Source: Bacillus sp. MYb209 | GTDB taxonomy: Bacteria > Bacillota > Bacilli > Bacillales > Bacillaceae_G | Direction: 5' to 3' | DNA: 64,000 nucleotides | Assembly (NCBI RefSeq): GCF_002975175.1 | Contig: NZ_PCNZ01000018.1 | Span: 1 to 64,000 of the forward strand | Shown here: piece after piece, positions 59,796 to 64,000 of the stretch | Numbering within the stretch: the stretch's first letter is position 1 | Layout: the number at the start of each line of letters is the position of its first letter | Notes under the pieces: generated by a model | Told to the model about the DNA's origin: nothing | Seen by the model: only the letters and a program-made list of their open reading frames with translations | Databases searched by the model: none | Translations under genes and position numbers: made by a program

Positions 59796-61736
59796 TTATA
59801 GTTGACTAGACTGTAACCCCTGAATAAACGGCACTACTTCAGGATTTACAAGTGACGATAAATCTCCTAACTCTTTTCCTAAGTAAGCTGCTTTAATGAC
59901 ACGTCGCATTACTTTAGAATTTCGTGTTTTTGGTAAATCTTCTACAACGTGAATGTCTTTTGGACATAAAGCTTTTCCAATATGAGAGTTTACTAAACTC
60001 ATTAATTCTTTCTTTAATTCTCCTGAGAATGTTACACCGTCTCGTAATACAACAAAACAATGACAAACTTCACCTTTTACATCATCCGGTACACCAATAG
60101 CGGCTGCTTCTATTACATTATTATGTTTCACAAGAATAGATTCATATTCAGCAGGCCCAATGCGTTTTCCAGCAATATTTAACGTATCATCTGAACGCCC
60201 CGTTATAATATATTGTTCACCATCGTAAATAACCCAATCACCATGGACCCATTTATTTTCAAAACGTGACCAGTATGTGCTCACATAACGTGCATCATCT
60301 TCCCAGAAACTTTTCGTCATACCTACCCAAGGTTTTTCTAAACATAACTCTCCGACTTCATCACGAATAGGTTTACCTTGATCATCGAGTACAACCGCTG
60401 CCATTCCTGGTAAAGATGCGTTAAAACTAATCGGTGCAATTGGTTTAATAAGGACGTTTCCGAAAATCCCACCAGAAATTTCAGTTCCTCCTGAATAGTT
60501 ACAAATTGGTACTTTACCTTTACCGACTGTATTAAATAACCACATCCATGGGTCTGGATTCCAAGGTTCTCCTGTTGATGCGAATACTTCTAAACTTTTT
60601 AAAGAGTGCTTATTTACATATTCATCACCTTTTGCCATTAAAGCACGGATTAATGTTGGTGAAATACCGAGATGTGTAATCTCATATTTATCGACTGTTT
60701 CCCATAAGCGGTCTGCTTCTGGGAAGTCTGGGACACCTTCGTACATAACCATCGTTGCGCCATTAATTAAAGAGCCGAATAGTAAAAATGGTCCCATCAT
60801 CCAGCCCATATCAGTTACCCATAATACGCGGTCGCCTTGTTTTATATTCATTCCAAATCCTGCATCAAATGCAGATTTCAGCGGAAAACCAGCATGTGTG
60901 TGTACTGTTCCTTTCGGCTTACCAGTTGTTCCTGATGTATAAATGAGCATTAATGGATCATCACTATGCATTTCCTCAGCATGTATGAATGGTTTTTCTT
61001 TTTCTAACGTACTCCATGAAAAATCGTAATTATGCGGTGTAAAATCATTTCCTGCATGACGAACAATTACCACCTTTTCAACAGTTGGACAATGTTCACA
61101 AGCTTTATCTACTTCATCTTTTAAAGAAACAATTTTCCCACGGCGTGAAAAGCCATCTGCGGTAATAATCATTTTTGAACCCGCTGCTTGTACACGTGTC
61201 ATTACTGCATCAGCAGCAAAACCTGAGAATATTGGTGAAATAATCGCTCCAATTTTCATTACTGCTAACATAGCAACAACTGTTTCAGGAATCATTGGCA
61301 TGTAAATTGTTACGCGATCACCTTTCTCGATACCAGCGTGTTTTAAACCATTTGCAACACGACTTACCCAACTATCAAGCTCTTCATATGTAAATGATTT
61401 CGAAGTTCCATTTTCCCCTTCATACATAAGTGCTGGCTGTGTTTTCGTTTCATCGTCTGCAAGCCAGCGAGATAAAGCAGATTCTACAACGTTACAAGTT
61501 CCGCCAGTATACCACTGCGCAAAAGGTGTACCATTTTCTAAATCTAATACTTCTGTATAAGGTTTCATCCACTGATAGCCAACCGCTCTCTCAGCTTCTC
61601 CCCAAAACCAGGCTGTTTCTTCAATTGACTTATTATAAAAGGCCTCGTAATCTTCATAGCCTAATGATTTCATCCAACCAAATAAACGCGTTTTTTCTTT
61701 ATATTCTTCTGTTGGAAACCAAACTGCTTGTTTCAA
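59796..61736 (-). CDS. Acyl-CoA synthetase (AMP-binding), acetoacetyl-CoA-synthetase-like
   Basis: A 646-residue acid-CoA ligase. The AMP-forming core is complete: LIYTSGTTGKPKGTVHTHAG, the aromatic-gate region, YSGGTEISGGIFGN, HGDWVIYDGEQYIITGRSDD, and the C-terminal Lys in LPKTRNSKVMRRVIK. The long N-terminus (SLGYEDYEAFYNKSIEETAW) matches acetoacetyl/acetyl-CoA-synthetase-type enzymes. The start is TTG at 61736 with AAGGAGGGG upstream. Last gene of an operon with methylcrotonyl-CoA carboxylase, so activation of a branched-chain or acetoacetate-type acid is likely. Confidence 0.9.
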   Translation of the reverse strand: MKQAVWFPTEEYKEKTRLFGWMKSLGYEDYEAFYNKSIEETAWFWGEAERAVGYQWMKPYTEVLDLENGTPFAQWYTGGTCNVVESALSRWLADDETKTQPALMYEGENGTSKSFTYEELDSWVSRVANGLKHAGIEKGDRVTIYMPMIPETVVAMLAVMKIGAIISPIFSGFAADAVMTRVQAAGSKMIITADGFSRRGKIVSLKDEVDKACEHCPTVEKVVIVRHAGNDFTPHNYDFSWSTLEKEKPFIHAEEMHSDDPLMLIYTSGTTGKPKGTVHTHAGFPLKSAFDAGFGMNIKQGDRVLWVTDMGWMMGPFLLFGSLINGATMVMYEGVPDFPEADRLWETVDKYEITHLGISPTLIRALMAKGDEYVNKHSLKSLEVFASTGEPWNPDPWMWLFNTVGKGKVPICNYSGGTEISGGIFGNVLIKPIAPISFNASLPGMAAVVLDDQGKPIRDEVGELCLEKPWVGMTKSFWEDDARYVSTYWSRFENKWVHGDWVIYDGEQYIITGRSDDTLNIAGKRIGPAEYESILVKHNNVIEAAAIGVPDDVKGEVCHCFVVLRDGVTFSGELKKELMSLVNSHIGKALCPKDIHVVEDLPKTRNSKVMRRVIKAAYLGKELGDLSSLVNPEVVPFIQGLQSSQL

Positions 61737-61766
61737 TGTTTTCCCCTCCTTGACTTTTTGAGCAAG

Positions 61767-61787
61767 AAAGCCCTAAATAGGGCTTTT
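61767..61787 (-). terminator. Short intercistronic hairpin
   Basis: AAAGCCC and GGGCTTT form a 7-bp stem directly after the carboxyltransferase stop (61786). It is too short to be a full terminator; it probably tunes expression of the downstream synthetase. Confidence 0.5.
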
Positions 61788-63327
61788 AAACTGGATATAC
61801 AGGATGTTTACGATCCGTGAATACTTGATATTTACTCATATACATTTCAAATCGGCCTTTTAACTCTTCACGTAAATTGTTTGGATGAACAATACCATCA
61901 ATCACCATCTCAGATGCTAAATGATAAATATCTATATCTTTCTTATACTCTTCACGTTTTTCAGCAATGAAACTTGCACGCTCTTCTTCTGGTAAAGCTG
62001 CAATTTTATTTGCATATACAGCATTGACCGCTGCTTCTGGACCCATTACTGCAATAGAAGCTGTCGGTAATGCTAAGCAGCAATCTGGTTCAAACGCTGG
62101 ACCTGCCATTGCATATAAGCCAGCTCCATATGCTTTTCGAACGACGATAGAAATTTTCGGTACAGTTGCTTCACTCATTGCAGAGATCATTTTTGCGCCG
62201 TGACGAATAATACCAGCACGTTCTACTTTTGTACCAATCATAAATCCAGGTACATCTGCAAGGAATAATAATGGAATATGGTATGCATCGCATAAATTTA
62301 TAAACTTCGCTGCTTTATCAGCTGAATCGTGGAATAATACGCCGCCCTTCATACGTGGCTGATTTGCAATAATGCCAATTGGCTTACCATCAATACGTGC
62401 TAAACCTGTAATTAGTTCTTGAGCAAATAATTTTTTTACTTCAAAGAAAGAACCTTCATCAATAATTCTGTTAATGAGATCCTTCATATTGAAAGGAGCA
62501 TTTTGATTTTCTGGAATGATTTCTTCTAACGTTTTATCGAACTGTTTCGGTTCTTGAGGTGTAATCAAAGGAGTCTTTTCTAAATAGTTACTTGGAAAAT
62601 AAGAAATATATTGTCTAGCTTGCGTAATTGCATCTTCTTCTGTCTTACATAATACATCTCCGCACCCTGATACAGAGCAATGCATACGAGCTCCACCCAT
62701 CTCTTCTAAAGTTACCTTCTCGCCGATAACCATCTCAGCCATACGTGGAGACCCTAAATACATAGATGCATTTCCTTCCACCATCATAACAACATCACAA
62801 AATGCTGGAATATACGCACCACCAGCTGCTGAAGGCCCAAATAATAAGCAGATTTGCGGTACTTTACCTGATAATTTCACTTGATTATAAAAGATTCTTC
62901 CTGCACCGCGGCGTCCCGGGAACATTTCTACTTGATCGGTAATACGTGCCCCAGCAGAGTCCACTAAATAAAACAATGGCACACGTAATTTTTCAGCCGT
63001 TTCTTGAATACGTAAAATCTTTTCAACTGTACGTGCCCCCCATGATCCGGCTTTAACTGTTGAATCATTTGCCATTACGCATGCAGTACGACCATGTATT
63101 TTACCAGTTGCAGTTACAACACCATCAGCTGGTAATCCTGTTTGTTCACAATTTGCAAATAATGCATCTTCTACATATTCGCCATTATCAAATAGAAGAG
63201 CTAAACGATCTCGAACAAAAAGTTTGCCTTTTGCGTTGTTTTGCTCATGATATTTCGGTGCCCCGCCTTGCTTAATTGTTTCAACTCGTTCTTCAAATGA
63301 ATTAGATTGTTGTTTTTGATCTAACAT
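61786..63327 (-). CDS. yngE: Methylcrotonyl-CoA carboxylase carboxyltransferase (beta) subunit
   Basis: A 513-residue acyl-CoA carboxylase beta subunit. It has the two crotonase-like halves: ARTVEKILRIQETAEKLRVP, LFGPSAAGGAYIPAFCDVVM (acyl-CoA site) and GGVLFHDSADKAAKFINLCD, DVPGFMIGTKVERAGIIRHG, KAYGAGLYAMAGPAFEPD. Such subunits transfer carboxybiotin to methylcrotonyl-CoA in leucine breakdown. AGGGGGAG precedes the ATG. Stop of the upstream enoyl-CoA hydratase is 2 bases away. Order hydratase, carboxyltransferase, synthetase fits the B. subtilis yng-type leucine operon; the biotin subunit is outside the window. Confidence 0.92.
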   Translation of the reverse strand: MLDQKQQSNSFEERVETIKQGGAPKYHEQNNAKGKLFVRDRLALLFDNGEYVEDALFANCEQTGLPADGVVTATGKIHGRTACVMANDSTVKAGSWGARTVEKILRIQETAEKLRVPLFYLVDSAGARITDQVEMFPGRRGAGRIFYNQVKLSGKVPQICLLFGPSAAGGAYIPAFCDVVMMVEGNASMYLGSPRMAEMVIGEKVTLEEMGGARMHCSVSGCGDVLCKTEEDAITQARQYISYFPSNYLEKTPLITPQEPKQFDKTLEEIIPENQNAPFNMKDLINRIIDEGSFFEVKKLFAQELITGLARIDGKPIGIIANQPRMKGGVLFHDSADKAAKFINLCDAYHIPLLFLADVPGFMIGTKVERAGIIRHGAKMISAMSEATVPKISIVVRKAYGAGLYAMAGPAFEPDCCLALPTASIAVMGPEAAVNAVYANKIAALPEEERASFIAEKREEYKKDIDIYHLASEMVIDGIVHPNNLREELKGRFEMYMSKYQVFTDRKHPVYPV

Positions 63328-63329
63328 AT

Positions 63330-64000
63330 TTACTCCCCCTTATACATTGGTTTGCGTTTTTCCTTGAATGCCTGTAATCCTTCTAATCTATCTTTCGTAT
63401 GAATTACGCCTTCATACGCTTGTTTTTCCATTTGTAATCCGGTATGTAAATCTACTTGAATACCATTTGAAATTGCCTCTTTTGCTAATCGAACGGCAAT
63501 TGGACCATTATTAGCAATTCGATCTGCAATTTCAATTGCTTTCTCTTCTAGTAAATCAGCTGGTACTACGAATTCTACTAAACCATATTCTTTCGCTTCT
63601 TGCGCCGAAATACGTCTTCCTGTATAAATTAATTCTTTCGCTCTACCAACTCCAATTAATCTCGGTAAGCGCTGAGTACCACCCGCACCAGGTATAATTG
63701 CAAGGGAAGTTTCAGTAAGACCTAGACTTGCAGTGTCAGAAGCAATTCTAAAATCACAAGCTAAGCTTAATTCAGTACCTCCACCAAGTGCGATTCCATT
63801 AATAGCAGCAATAACTGGTTGTGATAATTGGTCAACCATCTCCATAGTAGAACGAATCATAGCCACAGCATGGCGAACTTGTTCTTCATTCATGTTGGCA
63901 CGCTCTTTTAAATCCGCACCAGCGCAAAACGCTTTTTCACCAGCCCCTGTTAAAATAACAACGCGCGTATTTGATTCTTCGTTTATTTGAGTTAATATAG
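63330..64000 (-). CDS. yngF: Enoyl-CoA hydratase/isomerase (methylglutaconyl-CoA hydratase-like), partial
   Basis: The 5' end lies beyond the right edge; 223 codons are visible in one open frame. Crotonase signatures: GEKAFCAGADLKERANM (oxyanion motif), AAINGIALGGGTELSLACDF (second motif) and SLAIIPGAGGTQRLPRLIGV. The internal ATG at 63893 is not the start because the frame stays open with conserved sequence upstream. In a leucine-degradation operon it should hydrate 3-methylglutaconyl-CoA. Translationally adjacent to the carboxyltransferase gene. Confidence 0.92.
   Translation of the reverse strand, partial: ILTQINEESNTRVVILTGAGEKAFCAGADLKERANMNEEQVRHAVAMIRSTMEMVDQLSQPVIAAINGIALGGGTELSLACDFRIASDTASLGLTETSLAIIPGAGGTQRLPRLIGVGRAKELIYTGRRISAQEAKEYGLVEFVVPADLLEEKAIEIADRIANNGPIAVRLAKEAISNGIQVDLHTGLQMEKQAYEGVIHTKDRLEGLQAFKEKRKPMYKGE

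Noticed and set aside
1-64000. CRISPR array, tRNA, rRNA, prophage or conjugative element
   Set aside because: No regularly spaced repeats, no tRNA-like CCA/GGTTC patterns and no phage structural or conjugation genes were seen.

Overview
The window is a stretch of Bacillus chromosome, very probably Bacillus cereus group. The evidence is the low GC content throughout, strong GGAGG-type ribosome binding sites, frequent TTG and GTG starts, many short hairpin terminators, a SecY paralogue, and many small regulator-plus-enzyme pairs typical of that group. I see no rRNA, tRNA, CRISPR array, intact insertion sequence or prophage. Most of the window is an accessory and decaying region: at least ten genes are broken by stop codons, frameshifts or deletions.

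Layout. 0.6-1.6 kb: an esterase. 1.7-11.3 kb (minus): a compact natural-product cluster consisting of a SagB-type FMN oxidase, a 2345-residue NRPS (partial C, A, T, Cy, A, T, C) and a PLP-dependent aromatic amino acid decarboxylase. The second A domain carries a readable cysteine code and follows a heterocyclization domain. The natural reading is an aminoacyl-thiazole released by the terminal C domain onto an amine made by the decarboxylase, that is, a bacillamide-like product. 12.1-14.7 kb: a secreted type I pullulanase with candidate cre sites. 15.7-17.5 kb: SecY paralogue and an AhpD-like protein. 17.7-20.2 kb and 26.3-28.7 kb: two divergent EamA-exporter / MocR-regulator pairs, the first with its regulator cut by a TGA. 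20-31 kb: small enzymes and membrane proteins mixed with pseudogenes (epimerase, VOC protein, M3 peptidase, AraC and sigma-like fragments). 30.9-33.8 kb: cupin, dihydrolipoyl dehydrogenase and TetR genes sharing an operator-like palindrome. 33.9-42 kb: kinase-like phosphotransferase, DUF3995, DUF1259, VOC, hydrolase, methyltransferase, HxlR/SDR pair and MerR. 42.1-44.4 kb: a PadR-HAAS-serine hydrolase operon with a 24-bp perfect inverted repeat against the PadR start codon. 44.9-48.6 kb: an unusual 1056-residue UvrA-like ATPase with a long zinc-rich C-terminal extension, and an SRPBCC protein. 48.9-53.3 kb: a tight six-gene minus-strand operon (YqeK-like HD, DUF3885, MTA/SAH nucleosidase-like, NAD(P)-binding, methyltransferase, double GNAT). 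53.5-56.5 kb: a VanR/VanS-like two-component system next to a D-Ala-D-Ala carboxypeptidase homologue whose three catalytic motifs are all altered. 56.5-59.7 kb: decayed genes, a spore-surface-like protein without a visible start and two tiny membrane-protein genes. 59.8-64 kb: the end of a leucine/methylcrotonyl-CoA degradation operon (enoyl-CoA hydratase, carboxyltransferase, acyl-CoA synthetase).

The best candidates for something new are the NRPS/SagB/decarboxylase cluster, the motif-altered carboxypeptidase beside the VanRS-like pair, and the zinc-rich UvrA-like protein. All functional statements are from reading motifs by eye; no database search was possible.
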